64,000 bases of DNA from Paraspadella gotoi (lineage: Eukaryota; Chaetognatha), in the NCBI GenBank assembly GCA_051294375.1, contig CM119266.1, positions 9,060,538 to 9,124,537 of the forward strand, given 5' to 3'. The notes beneath the pieces are model-generated. The model had not been told where the DNA came from and ran no database searches. It saw only the letters and a program-made list of their open reading frames with translations. Made by a program: the position numbers and the translations under genes. Below are positions 22,726-35,777 of this stretch, piece after piece (the stretch's first letter is position 1; the number at the start of each line of letters is the position of its first letter).

Positions 22726-22984
22726 CCCCCCTCAAACCTGCTCCACTCTTCCTCTTTCTCTTCCTCCTCGGAACCGAACCGCCCCTCAGGACGGCGTCTT
22801 CAGCGGCGTAAGCAGCCGCGTAAGCAGCGGCGGTGGCGCCACTGCTGGCGGCGTTATGAAATCCGAGTTGGCGCCGTCTGAAAAAATTAAGACGACTCGA
22901 CGGTGAAGGAAGGAAAAGAAGAGAGAGAAAAGCTTAATGGGGAAATCAATTCGGAGACTGAGAAAGGCGCGTGAACTATCTCCT

Positions 22985-23001
22985 GGAGAGAGAGAGAGAA
23001 A

Positions 23002-23084
<83 letters not shown>

Positions 23085-23269
23085 GAGAAAAGAGAGAGAG
23101 AGAGTGAGAGAGAGAGAGAGAGTGACTAAATTTTTTAGGGCGGAGATCGAAACAAGACGACGACGACGACCGACCGGGACACGACGACGACGACGAAGAC
23201 AAGAACCGATAAATTGAAGAGACGTTTAGTGTCTCACGGGTGAACTCTCTCTGTCTCTCTGTCTCTCTC

Positions 23270-23358
<89 letters not shown>
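22985..23358. repeat. Paired (GA)n and (TC)n microsatellites
   Basis: A (GA)n tract at about 22,985-23,125 and a (TC)n tract at about 23,240-23,357 lie in inverted orientation around a GAC-triplet block. Together they could form a long purine/pyrimidine stem. The pattern makes assembly of this interval doubtful. Confidence 0.9.
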
Positions 23359-23360
<2 letters not shown>

Positions 23361-23675
23361 TTTACCGTTATTCCATTGAACGTCCCGGCGCCAAAGTCTC
23401 TCTCCGCGACGCCGGTTCCGCGACGTTGGCCGATCGGCGCCGATATTTCGCCGGCCTGACGCGACAGCCAATCGGAGAACATTTCTTGAGAGGGTTCGTG
23501 TTCGAGTCTGGGGCATCAGTTATCATTATTACGATAATTGCTGTTAATAATAATAATTAAATATATCATCACGGAAATAGGCCTATAGGCCGATCAGTGT
23601 GTCTACGTCTACGATATAATCTATAACGAATAACATTAATAACACTTATTTATTGAGACGCTCCTAGAAGTCAAC

Positions 23676-24440
23676 CTCCATCAAACCCTTAATTAGAAAA
23701 ACTCCATCAAACCCTTAATTAGCAAACTCCATCAAACCCTTAATTAGCAAACTCCATCAAACCCTTAATTAGCAAAACTCCATCAACTCTTAATTAGCAA
23801 ACCTCCATCAAACCCTTAATTAGCAAAACTCATCAAACCCTCAATTAGCAAAACTCCATCAAACCTTATTAGCAAAATCCATCAAACTCTTAATTAGCAA
23901 ACCTCCATCAAACCTTAATTAGCAAACTCCTTCAAAGATCAAACCCTTAATTAGCAAAACACCATCAAACCCTTAATTAGCAAAACTCCATCAAACCCTT
24001 AATTAGAAAAACTCCATCAAACCTTAATTAGCAAAACCCATCAAACCCTTAATTAGCAAACTCCATCAAACTCTTAATTAGCAAACCTCCATCAACCCTT
24101 AATTAGCAAAACTCCATCAAACCCTCAATTAGCAAAACTCCATCAACCCTTAATTAGCAAAACTCATCAAACTCTTAATTAGCAAACCTCCATCAAATCC
24201 TTAATTAGCAAAACTCCATCAAACCATTAATTAGCAAAACTCCATCAAACCCTTAATTAGCAAAACTCCATCAAACTCTTAATTAGCAAACCTCCATCAA
24301 ACCTTAATTAGCAAAACTCCTTCAAAGATCAACCCTTAATTAGCAAAACACCATCAAACCTAATTAGCAAAACTCCATCAAACCCTTAATTAGCAAAACT
24401 CCAATCAAACCATAATTAGCAAAACTCCATCAAACCACCA
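23676..24440. repeat. Tandem array, unit about 27 bp, about 28 copies
   Basis: The unit reads CTCCATCAAACCCTTAATTA followed by GCAAAA. Copies vary mostly by single-base losses (for example CATCAACCC, CAAACCTTA) and by a few substitutions. A higher-order unit containing CTTCAAAGATCAA appears twice (near 23,930 and 24,310), about 380 bp apart, suggesting block duplication within the array. Confidence 0.92.
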
Positions 24441-26055
24441 ACAAATCCCGATGTCTCCCGCAAATCCTGATCCTCAAATCTTCCTCGATCCTACTCCAAG
24501 CCGTCGACGGCTTCGAAGACCCTCCTCGCTTCGTCTCGACCAATCGGACGTCTCGCTCTCCGGCCAACCACGCTTCCTCCTGCTCCGCCGCGTCCGCGGC
24601 GGCCGTTCCAATTCTCGACGCCCTCGTCAACTTCTCCAGCTCCGGATTGGGGGCGTTCAATCTCTCAATCGCCGATTGCCTCTCCGCCTCTTTCGCCGCC
24701 GCCTCAGCCGCTTCCTGCTCCGCCGCCAGAGCCGCCGCCTCCGCGCCTCTCTCTCGCCTTTAAGCGCCTCCGCCGAGGCTTCTGCGTCGCCCGCTCCACG
24801 GCCTGCCGAGCGCCCAGTCTGGAGATGGGAAGAAAGAGAGAGTGAGAGAGAGTGAGAGTGAGATATTCTTACAGGTTGGTCCCTATTTTCACTTCCTAGA
24901 AGACCCCACCTGGCTTCTTGCTGCACGGCTCGCTGCGCATTCCTCAGCGCAGCCCGGACAGCTCCAACTTTGACGCTTTCTCTGCAGCAACCCTTTCCCT
25001 CTCCCGCTGCTCCGCGGCGACGACCGCCTCCGCGCCTGCTGCGCTGCTGCTCGGCCACCATCTGCGAAACTCTAGGAAATTGTCCCGGACGCTGCACGGC
25101 TTCGTAGGCTCGCACTGCCGATTGCGCTCCTGCTGCAGCGCCGACTGCAGCTTTTCGAACTGCTGCTGCTCCAGCATCGTCGTCTGCTGCGGCGGAGATT
25201 GCGGTACAGACTCCGCAGCTTGAGTAGTTTCCCTCGCTGAAGGGAAAAAGGAACGGAACAACCCCAAAATCCAATTGCAATCATCTCTGCCCATACCTTT
25301 GGCTTGGAGGCGACGGGCTGTTTCGTCTCGAAGATTCCTTGAAGGATTCGGTCGACGACGACGATGTCTTCGCCGTCATCTCGTGTCGTTTGATCAGATC
25401 CGACATCAGCACCGCCTTCAGTTCTACGGGATCTGGGTTCCATTTTTAAAAAGATTAATGGGAGTCTATCAGTAGGGATAAAGTCTCTATGGTTGGTGAC
25501 CCGAACCTCTTCATCTTCATTCTCAATATCATTACTATGACTGCCAAAAAAGTAATATGATATTATGATCATAGTTATAAACGTTTTCGTCATCATTATC
25601 ACAATCATCATCATAATATCATCATTACGATCATAATCTTATTATCATCTTCATTATCATCATATCATAATCAAAGTCATCATCATTATCATCATCATTG
25701 ATTCATTATCATCATATTCACAGTCTTCATCATCATCAAATCATCATCATCATCATCTTCATCATCATCACCATCCCTCACTCATCGTCTCTCTATGTTT
25801 GTCGCAGACTCTCGTCCTTGCAGCTTCACGAAGGCAGCGGCGTTGTTGTTGTCGGCGTTGTCGTCGTTGTTGTTGTTGTCGGCGTTGGAGCTGAAAGAGG
25901 CTCGACGAATTCGCCTCGGCTCCAACTCCCGGAGCTGCTGATGCCGCAGCCGCTTCAGCAGCTGACCCTCCGGCGTCTCGGCCTGCTGGAGTTCCTCCTG
26001 ACGCAGCTGTTTCCATCTTGAGCCGCTTCTCCATCAGGTGCTCGCGAGAAATCGC
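24441..26055 (-). pseudogene. Coiled-coil protein gene, frame-broken (unrecognised)
   Basis: The minus strand carries several exon-like pieces in different frames. One (26.05-25.83 kb) encodes SREHLMEKRLK and then, one frame over, QLRQEELQQAETPEGQLLKR and an Asn/Asp-rich tail. A piece starting at the ATG at 25,443 encodes MEPRSRRTEGGADVGSDQTT and ends at a good donor at 25,297. A Gln-rich coiled coil follows (MLEQQQFEKLQSALQQERNR, from about 25.2 kb). After a further intron-like (TC)n stretch comes an Ala/Glu-rich coiled coil near 24.6-24.8 kb (EAAALAAEQEAAEAAAKEAE). Coding character jumps frame at least three times. This fits a real coiled-coil gene hurt by sequencing indels or a decayed gene. 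I do not recognise the family. Confidence 0.45.
25585..25775. repeat. (ATC)n-rich low-complexity tract
   Basis: Imperfect TCATCA/ATCATT triplets, probably within an intron of the neighbouring coiled-coil gene. Confidence 0.8.
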
Positions 26056-27525
26056 TAGAGATGAGAGTGAAACCGATTGATTGAATGAGTGGTTTTTTTT
26101 CTGAATTCCTCGATCAAAATCACTGCCCTTAATACTAATTCGTTGTCTTTTTTTAAAAAAAAACATAAACAACGGAACAAAAGAGCCCAAAAAATTGTGT
26201 TTATTAACGCGAGGCTTTGACGTCTTGAGTCTGTTTATTAAACCGAAGCGGATTTCGTCGGGACTAGAGACTCGAGACGAGACGTAATCAAATTTTGGAA
26301 AATTCCTTCCTCTCGACATCGATGAATTTGGAAAATGAAAAAAAAGAAGGGGAGGGGAAAAGATGAGAAGGGGGAGGAAAAATAAGGGAGAAGGAGGGAA
26401 GAGAGAAAGGAGAAAGAAAGGAAGAAAAGAAAATAGAAAGATAAATTAAGGAAGAGAGAAAGGGAAGACTGAGGGAAAATAAAGTTTAAAGAGATATGAC
26501 ACTGGGTAACTGGGTTAAACTGATTTAAAGATGGCACAAAAATAGAAGAAAAAAAAACAATGGCTAAAGAAAGTAGAAACGAGGGAAAAGATATAATATC
26601 AAAATCTTAAATCTCATTAGATATTCATTATATTAAATTAAAAGTATATTCTCTTAAAAAAAGGTTTAATATATTAGAAAAATTACAAACTTTACAATAC
26701 CTTTTAATAAAAAAACTATAAAGATATGGTGAAACAAGTAACCTTGTAACTTTTATAGCAAAAAATAATGAGAAAAAGTTGATAACCGAGGAAAAATCAA
26801 ATAAAAAAATGTAAAAAAAAAAACGGAGAAAATTAGAAAAAAGTGATGTACCTAATATAGAAAGGAAACATAAAGATTGAGGGAAAGAGGTAAAAAAGGA
26901 AGGAACGAGAGAAGAATAAAAAAATTAAAAGGAGGAGGAGGAGGAGGAGGGAAGGAGAAAGGAGTAAAGGAAAACTCGTGGGGAAGACTTCGACTCAAAC
27001 GAAAGTGAGAAATTAAGCGAGAAAACAGTTGGGGGACGAAGGAGGGAGAGAGAGAGATGGAGAGAGAGAGAAGAGAGGGAGAGAGAGAGGAGAGAGAGAG
27101 AGGAGAGAGATGAGAGAGAGAGAGAGAGAGAGAGAGGAGGAGAAAGGGGAGAGGAGAGAGAGAGAAAGCGTGGGAGACAGGATGGTAAATGAAAGAGAGA
27201 TCAAACAAAAGGGGCGGGAGATCGAAAAACACAAGACGACGACGACGACCGACCTGGGACGACGACTGATGAAAGTATCCGGAAAGAGACAGAAACGAAG
27301 AAGATTACTAACCTCTGCGAGGACGAGAAGAAAGAAGAAAGGGAAAGAATGAAAAGAGAAAAGAGAAGAGAAAAAGAAAGAAAGAGAAAATGACCTTCGA
27401 AATGAGATACAAAACGATAAGATCGGAAAACGAAGCCAAAAATAAAAAAAGGATGGGGGAGGGGTGGAGGGGGAGAAAGAGAGGAGAGAGAGAGAGAGAG
27501 CGAGGAGTGAGAGAGAGAGAAGAGA

Positions 27526-27565
<40 letters not shown>

Positions 27566-27603
27566 AAAGAAAGAAAGAAAGAAAAAAAGAAGAAAGAAAA
27601 GAA

Positions 27604-27651
<48 letters not shown>

Positions 27652-27730
27652 GATAGTGAAAGAGGTATAAATGGCAGAGGGGTAATCGAATGGGGAAATA
27701 CGAGGGCGGAAAAAGAAGGAATCCGATGAA

Positions 27731-27771
<41 letters not shown>

Positions 27772-28301
27772 CAAAATTGGATTCCTCAGAGTCGCGTCGG
27801 TGATTCGCGCGATTTTTTGTTTACAAAATGGCGGCCCCCTGTCGCGATGGCGACTGCAGCGCCGCCGACGGGAAAAGCGGAAACGAACGGAAACAGAAAA
27901 ATTCGTGGGAGGCGTCGATGCGCGAAGACTTGAAGAAAGAGAGAAAGAAGAATTGCGATTTGACAAATGGAATCATGTACATCTAAAAATAGATTTGAGG
28001 TCGCTTGTCTTTTTTTGAAATTATGGAGCACAAATTTTAAAATGAGGGATATTTACTAAATTGATAAAAATGAAGCAAAAGATAAAATTCTATTTAAATT
28101 TATAATGAAAACTGATAAAAAATTTACAATTTAACAATCATAGTAAATCGCTAAAACGATTTGCAAAAAAAAAAAATCCTACTGACTCAACCTTCAAGCG
28201 AGTAGAACTCACCAAGGCGGAGGAGAGCTGCGGAGGTGGAGTTCCATGTAAAAAGAAAGAAGAAAAAGGAAAAAAAAGGGAAAAAGGAAAGAAGCCACAC
28301 A

Positions 28302-28508
28302 NNNNNNNNNNNNNNNNNNNNNNNNNNNNNNNNNNNNNNNNNNNNNNNNNNNNNNNNNNNNNNNNNNNNNNNNNNNNNNNNNNNNNNNNNNNNNNNNNNN
28401 NNNNNNNNNNNNNNNNNNNNNNNNNNNNNNNNNNNNNNNNNNNNNNNNNNNNNNNNNNNNNNNNNNNNNNNNNNNNNNNNNNNNNNNNNNNNNNNNNNNN
28501 NNNNNNNN
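28302..28508. other. Assembly gap (207 N)
   Basis: Run of N flanked by A/G-rich sequence on the left and ordinary sequence on the right. Confidence 0.99.
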
Positions 28509-29715
28509 TTTCCCGCCGTAGACGACTTCGTATTTTTATATTTACATTCTAACGATACATCACTTAAATGCACTTCTTTCTTTACATCAATTAGTTTTAT
28601 TTTATTCAAAAAGCCCCAGCTTCTTTCTCAAGGTAAGTCGTCTTCCGTCCCATCTTCTCCAGCTCCATCTTCTCCAGCCCCATCTTCTCCCTCTCCATCT
28701 GTCCCACCTCGTCTTTCGATCCAATTCTCACCCGACCACCTTACTTTCTCCATCCACCATCCACCATCACCCCCCACCCATCCACCCAACCCGAACTCCG
28801 TCGTCAAATAATCTCCCGAACTTAAACTGCCTCATCAAATCATCCGACTCTGAATTCGCCTTCGCCATTTACACTTTCGCGATTGCCTTCGCCAGCTTCT
28901 TTGCAATAGCTGTCAGAGCCGCTACTGAATGGCACGCCCACTGCTAGTTGTGCAATACGGGTCCTGCAATGAACGCAAAACGTGGCAACTAGGTCTGGCA
29001 ACTAGGACTGGAATTTGTGATGTACGGCGGACAGAGATGTCACTGGTGTCATTGCCTAATCGATGACAGTTGCAATCATCTCCGCGCTTTCTTCTGCAAG
29101 CTCCTCCGCCATTGCTTGCGCCTTCGTTCCCGCCAACGCTTCCGCAATCACGATTAGAAATAAATATAAACAAACCCGCGTTAATCGCTGGAATATTTAT
29201 CAAAGACTCACTGGCATATTTTTGAAAGTAATATCTAGGAGAAAAGTAATAATATTTTTTGTTCTGTAACTTCTAAACGATTTGACCTACAAAGAAATTG
29301 AAGGAAGCAACTGAAAAGAAATTCAATGTAGATCCGGAAACATTCTAATTTTTTTTAAATGAAACAATTTTTCAAATAGATATTCTTTATTAAAAATATT
29401 ATATACTTTTTTCCTAGATAGTAAATGGAATAAAAACGAGATCCTCCTGATTCTGACAGAAACCGGGAAATAACCTAAACCCAAAAACCAGACAGACAAA
29501 AGTAAAACAGAGCGACGTATGGACTCTCGATTTACGAAAAAAAAAAGAAAAGAATCCCCTCTGGAGGCGAGAAACGTGTATATCGTCTTTTCTTTATCAT
29601 TTCTCCGCAACGAGGTTCCATTGGTGCCTATGGCGACGACTTCCGCCGGAAACGCGCGTCGCTAAGTGAAAAGAAAGAGGGGCCGTGACACCTGAGACCA
29701 TCCCATCGAAGACGG

Positions 29716-30130
29716 NNNNNNNNNNNNNNNNNNNNNNNNNNNNNNNNNNNNNNNNNNNNNNNNNNNNNNNNNNNNNNNNNNNNNNNNNNNNNNNNNNNNN
29801 NNNNNNNNNNNNNNNNNNNNNNNNNNNNNNNNNNNNNNNNNNNNNNNNNNNNNNNNNNNNNNNNNNNNNNNNNNNNNNNNNNNNNNNNNNNNNNNNNNNN
29901 NNNNNNNNNNNNNNNNNNNNNNNNNNNNNNNNNNNNNNNNNNNNNNNNNNNNNNNNNNNNNNNNNNNNNNNNNNNNNNNNNNNNNNNNNNNNNNNNNNNN
30001 NNNNNNNNNNNNNNNNNNNNNNNNNNNNNNNNNNNNNNNNNNNNNNNNNNNNNNNNNNNNNNNNNNNNNNNNNNNNNNNNNNNNNNNNNNNNNNNNNNNN
30101 NNNNNNNNNNNNNNNNNNNNNNNNNNNNNN
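29716..30130. other. Assembly gap (415 N)
   Basis: Run of N that ends at a (GA)n-rich tract, probably a failure to cross the microsatellite. Confidence 0.99.
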
Positions 30131-30385
30131 AGAAGAGAGAGATATATCGGAAGAGAAAATGCGTTGAGAGAGAGAGAAAGCAGAGAGAGAGTAGACGAGA
30201 GAAGAGGAGAGAGAGAGAGAGAGAGGAGAGAGAGACGGAATGTATTTAGGAAGGACTAATGGTGAGCATGGAGAGACAACGGGGGTTAGTATTTAGCGAT
30301 AATTAGAAATGGGATGAAAGAAGAGAAACGGTCGATTGGCAAAGAGGAAGATAGAAAGCAGAATATAAAGAAAAGAAAGAGAGAG

Positions 30386-30428
<43 letters not shown>

Positions 30429-31711
30429 CCCTGATAAACGAATAGTCAGAAGATGGAACTCTAAAATGGAGAAAAATAAGGCGCGACTTTTCGACTAAGT
30501 TGGAGCCGACTCGGGATTCGTGAATAACAAATCAGAAAAGAAAATCTCGTTACCTTTCCGTTTCCGTAACTCGAAAGAAATTCCGTTATTGCGCCGTTCC
30601 ACCCGCGGGGAAATGAATAACAAATCGCAGCGACTCCTAGCGAGCGCGGCAAAGACGAAACGAACAAAAGAACAAACCTTTTTTTTTCTTTCCAAAGCAA
30701 AAAGCGACAAATCGCGAGTTTTAGAATGGAATCGCGTCAGAGGGGAAAAAGATTCGTAGGATTTGCGAGAAAAGATAAGGGAAAGAGAAATTGAATAGAG
30801 ACTCATTTGCATTTTGGGATCATCCGCGAAAACTGGGAGAATCTAATGTAGAGGAAATTTTGGTGGGGGGGGCGGGTGAGGGGAGGGGAAGAAGGAAACA
30901 GAGATTTTTGATCTTTTTCACTTTTTTAACTCTTTCCCACAATTACAATATTATAAAACTCTTTGAAGAACCTTTTTAAGTAAATTTTTCGTAGTAGATT
31001 ATTGTACAATGTACAACATACATGTATATAAGAATATTAAAATATCCTAAGAGAGAAAGGGAGAGAAAAAGAGCGAAAACCCACAAAAGACAACTGAGTT
31101 TCCTAAACTCTGCTTCTCCCTGAGTGAAACAGTCTTTTGTCTTTTATTCTGTGCAACGCGGTTGATTTCCTCTCTGGTTCATACTCACTCTCGTCAAAGC
31201 GAATGATCTTGTTTCTAGTTTTGTCTTTCAAACATCAAGTCAGGTTATATCATAAACTTAACGCAATAGGCTGAGGAGGGCTGAAAGGGCGTCGTACTTC
31301 AATGATCGTAAATCTTCATATTTAGTACACCTACGTCTCTCTCTCTCTCTCTTTCACACACTCTCTCTCTCTCTTCACACCACAACCACTCTCTGTCTCT
31401 CTCTCTCTCTCTCTTACCCGCTACGAAAGAGGCGGAAACGCCCACAGCTCTCTCTCTCTCTTCTCTCTCACTCTCTCTCTCTCTCTCTCTCTCGCGGCCG
31501 CACCCTCTGAGACAGAGGAACTTTCGTCGAGAGTTTCTTTTTCTCTTTCAATTTATGCCGTCATCCGCAAACTCCTCCCCGCCCCCCCCCCCCTTCCGCC
31601 CCCCCAAGAGATTTTTTTTCTTGAACCGACAAGGGCTTTAAAATCTATGAGGCCTTTCTGTCGCTATGCAAATCACCTTTCAGATGGAAAATTTTTCTAA
31701 AGAGACTCTCT

Positions 31712-31768
<57 letters not shown>

Positions 31769-31972
31769 TCTTAGAATGAAAACGCGAGAAAAAGTCGAAT
31801 TTGAATCGGTCTGGGAACTTAATGTAAATCCAGTTCCATTTTAATGAATTTAATTCATCAAGAGGAACTTGAGATTCGATGCGTCGCGCCCCTATTTTTT
31901 TCCCTTCGATCTTTGGCTACTATTATGGCTTAACTTATCGTTAACCGATGGATTCGGAGGTCAATGAACGAA

Positions 31973-32085
31973 AAAGGATATTTATGAAATTGGTACAACC
32001 AATATAAAAATTATCCATTCATTCAATAAATAAGCTATTTTGCCTCTGACTTTGGGGGTTTAAAGCCTCCATCACTCTTATCGTT
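31973..32085. repeat. Short interspersed repeat, copy 1
   Basis: Block starting ATGAAATTGGTACAACCAAT and ending CCTCCATCACTCTTA. The second copy lies at 34,754-34,860 inside intron 4 of the cysteine-rich gene, in the same orientation and about 90 percent identical by eye. Confidence 0.8.
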
Positions 32086-32180
32086 TTTGCTGAGTCCTAA
32101 AATATGTCAAGATTAATTTAAAACAGTAACGATCAATGGTGACGGCAATATGCAAATGAGATTTTTTTAAGATTCATCAA

Positions 32181-35100
32181 ATGAGACTAAATTCGTTTAT
32201 CATTTCTTTGTCCTCAGGTTTCTCGTTGACGGGCGTCAGCGGCGGAGATGACGACGACGACGACGACCGCTATTTTCGAAAAACGTTCGTCCAAATCGCG
32301 TCGACGCGCAACTCGCGTCTTTTCGCGGGAGACGAGACGATCGATCCCCGGAACCACGCCCATTCATCGCCACGCCCTTCCATCGCTATCGCCTCCGCCG
32401 AAGATCATCGCCTCCCTCTCGTCAATTCATCGTCGGCCAGACGCCTCGTCGATCCTTTGACGTCGTCCCGTCGATTTCCGGAACCGGCGACGTCATCCGG
32501 CCAGTTTCCTCCCCCTCTCTCGGATCGGCACGTCATCATCGATCTTCACGCGTCCAAACTATCGAACTTCTCTGCGGTTCCGAGAGACAGCGCCCTCTCG
32601 GCCAACGACGCCGCGATTTCGCTACAAAGAACGCCGTCGGACGCGGTCTCCGAACGTCGTCGCCACCGACGCCATCGCGACGACGAGGAGGACGACGTCG
32701 AACGCCATCGAAGAAACCGACGTCGACGCCAGTACGGCTCCTCGCGCGGTCACGTAGCCATGGATCGGCACGGTAACTGCCCGATCTCGCTGCATCACGC
32801 GCAGACGGCGATCGAGCAGTGCATGGCCTCGATCCGCGCGCCGCCGCGGCAGGACCTCGTTCTCGTCGTCGGGTCGGCCGACGAAAACTTCTTCAGGAAT
32901 TTTTGCAAGTTAGTTGTTTTTTTTTAAGAATAACTGATAACTTAAACAATTCTTTTTAACAGCATACTTACCTTTATTATAAAGTTTATACTCAGGGGTT
33001 TCAGTAAGACTGTGAGCTCGGCGACTACGACTCTTTTGTTTAAAAATCAATTGATCAATGTTTCATCATCTAACGAGATTCAAGTGATTTTAAATCAAGT
33101 AAAAAAAACCTTTCTAAACATAAGCAAATGCTATTCGGATCAGTAATTGTATGATTTCATAGTCATAGCATAGAATGAATAATTTTAACCAGACCTGGGT
33201 TCAACAAACTTACAACGGAATTTTTTCCTGTCATTTCCCCTTTCTCGGTCGCCCGCCGCGTTCTTTCCCCGGCTTTTTGTTCTTTCCCCTCCCGCCTCGT
33301 TCTTAATTAGGTAATGTTTGCCTAATTTAACCGAGCGTTTCGCATTTTCGTTGAAGGGGGGGTGGGTGGTAAAGAAAGAAAGTCGCCGATTCGGGAGGAG
33401 GGAGGGGCGGAGTGGGTCGAAGATAAAAAGCGCCTTTTGTTTTCCTCGCTTTTCGGTTTTCCAATTCAGACGAGAAAGGGGTTCTTTCTACCCCCCCCCC
33501 CAATCCCAGAGCATATCAGTCCCTACCCATCGCTTTCCAGGCTTTCTTGCCAGAGTCGCCGCCGGCCAACGCCGCTTCTTTCCGCTGTTGATGGTCGACT
33601 CTGCCACCTACGAAGGGTTTCAAAAAAAAAAAAAGGCAGCTTTAACTGATTACATCCCCGGGCGGCGGAAGCGTCGCCTTTAAACCAATTCAAAAGCCAT
33701 AAGCCACCATGTAATTCCCCTACTTTTTTTTTCTGTCTCTCGCCTCGCCTTGTCCGAGCGATGGGAGAAAAGCGAGGGAAGGGCGACATAAAATAAGCGG
33801 AAGGGAGATGAATGGATGGAATCGGTTGTTAGTGGAACGGTCATTGTCGGTTTTGATGTGAAGAATAATACGTAAAGCAAGCTATTTCTGCGTTCTTATT
33901 TGCTCAGTCGAGCTGCGGCGATAATAGTCATGGGAAATCAGAATTTATTTCGCCAATAAATCGCAATCTCAACAGACGGATGAAAATGAACCAAAATTTT
34001 TTTAAGTTAATAATAAAAATTGTTAACAAATGTCATCAAATAAACATTTTCGTTTTTCCAGGAACCGACATTACCAAAACATCATCAACTGCTTCCGGAC
34101 AATTTTTCAGGTACGTAAAAATGTCTAAATTGTATATTTCACCGTATGTAAATTTCACCGGGATCAGACGTGACAACGGGTTTAACCAAACCCAACTTTC
34201 TCTTTCAATTAGGATTGTCAGGGAAACGTGCTGTCGTTCGCTAAAAATTTACTGAACATTTCCAAAATGGGAAGATCGCTGCACAAATTGTGCCAAAATG
34301 CCGACGTCTACATAAGTGCTATTCCCTGTATGAAGGTATTCGATCAAATAAAATTCCTAATTTTAACCTCTAGTTTCGCCAATGAAACGGTTGCCTCCCA
34401 ATTTTTAATTTACAGCGTCACCTCAAGATGCCGTTGACGAATTGTGCCCTGGAGGCGGCGCGGAAGTCGTACCACAAAGGGGGCGTGGCCTCGATCGACG
34501 GCATCACCGCTAACGACCTCAATCAGATCACTTGCGAGTAAGAATAAAGAGGAATTATATATATATATATATTATAATATATAATTTGTAATAAATAATT
34601 TTAAGTAATATTATAAAATCTAAAACTTAAAATAGTGAAAAAAGTAAGTTGCAATTTTCATAGAGAAGGAATTTAAAGCATTGAAAAATCAGAGAGAGCT
34701 GAAAGGTATCGTATTCAAGAAATAAAGTATTATAGCCTTATTATTATTAGTATTATGAAATTGGTACAACCAATATAAAAATTATCCATTCATTTAATAA
34801 ATAAGCTATCTTGCCCCTGACTTTGGACGGCTTGGTGTTTAAGGCCTCCATCACTCTTACAAGATATAGCAGTTCCCTGCAAGCTTTCAATCAAGACTCT
34901 CTGTCTCACTCCCAGAGTATATTATATTTATAGTAATATAAAAATAATGAATTTATATTCAGAGAATAGAAAAAAAATAAAAAAGTAAAGAATTTCATAA
35001 CAGACGGATTCTTGGTGCTTGGTCGGTCGGGAGTAAAGAATTATAAAGACAAAACTGTCAATGACATATTTGTTGCGCTTTCAGCATCATGACGGAGTAC

Positions 35101-35777
35101 GTCGTCTGTCAAGACTCGACGCTCCGCTCGTGCGGGAATCGTCTGGCTCGAGTCATCACCAACGTCAACACGGCGCAACTGCCCGACGTCTGTCCCAAGA
35201 TTAAACTGGAGCCTTACCCGACTCAACCGCCGGTCACGACCTCGACAACCGTCTCGACGACGGCTTTGATCAAAGGAAGAGCCAGGTGAGGTCTTCACCG
35301 CAACGATTGTAGTTTTATTATTATTATTATTATTATTATTAACAAAAATTTTTTGCCGAAATTTTGTTCATAATCTGTCATTAAAATTTTGAAAAAAAAA
35401 AATCAGTCGAGAATTTCCGAAACATTTCCTCTCATTCGGTATTGCTACGTAGGATATTCAATAATTATATTATTGTATTAATTTAATGTGTCGATTGAAA
35501 GACACTAATTCTTTCCGCTAACGCCCCCCCCCTCCGCTCCACCCCATTCTTCCCCGATTCCAGATACTCGCCCGTTGGCGAAGACTCTCGTCGGGATCAA
35601 GTCGCGGACGGCGTGGGCAACGACCCCGAGGACGGAGCACGCCTCGGAGGCGCCGAAACCCGCGCCAAGTGGGAATCGAAGACGAGCGGATCGCACAACG
35701 GCGCCGCAGCCGTCTCGGTGTCGCTGCTCTACTGCGCCTGCGCGTTACTCGCGAGAACGATCTTGTTAAATCATTGA
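32181..35777 (+). CDS. Cysteine-rich secreted protein, probably GPI-anchored, 6 exons
   Basis: Exons: 32181-32908, 34062-34110, 34213-34335, 34416-34537, 35085-35285, 35564-35777. All introns are GT-AG and all phases close, giving about 478 residues. The first part is Ser/Arg/Asp-rich and low in Cys. From CPISLHHAQTAIEQC (exon 1) through exon 5 there are about a dozen cysteines at irregular spacing within helical-looking sequence, including NRHYQNIINC, LHKLCQNADV, PCMKRHLKMPLTNC and VCQDSTLRSCGNRL. A Thr/Pro linker follows. The protein ends in a Ser-Gly/Ala-rich stretch and a hydrophobic tail (VSVSLLYCACALLA), as in a GPI signal. The N terminus is uncertain: the ATG at 32,181 gives a mildly hydrophobic leader, but a good acceptor (CCTCAG) at 32,216 suggests an upstream coding exon may supply the true signal peptide. 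I do not recognise the family; it loosely recalls helical multi-Cys extracellular domains of invertebrates. Confidence 0.7.
34754..34860. repeat. Short interspersed repeat, copy 2
   Basis: Second copy of the 31,973-32,085 block, in intron 4 of the cysteine-rich gene. It carries a GACGGCTTGGTGTTT insertion relative to copy 1. Confidence 0.8.

Larger units (their letters stand above)
26056..32180. other. Microsatellite-rich stretch with two gaps, no gene supported
   Basis: G/A-rich or (GA)n tracts at 26.33-26.50, 27.03-27.18, 27.46-27.66 and 30.13-30.43 kb; a (GAC)n array at 27,728-27,770; (TC)n arrays at 31,335-31,500 and 31,705-31,765; and gaps at 28,302-28,508 and 29,716-30,130. A proline/serine frame at 28.63-28.8 kb is built on repeats of CCATCTTCTCCAGC. 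AT-rich intergenic DNA fills the rest. Confidence 0.6.

Noticed and set aside
27013-27966. 317-aa minus-strand frame rich in Ser, Leu and Phe
   Set aside because: Spans (GA)n, GAAA and GAC microsatellites; simple-sequence translation.
28612-28811. Proline/serine-rich frame PSSPAPSSPAPSSPSPSVPP
   Set aside because: Repeat-driven and adjacent to an N gap; no exon support on either side.
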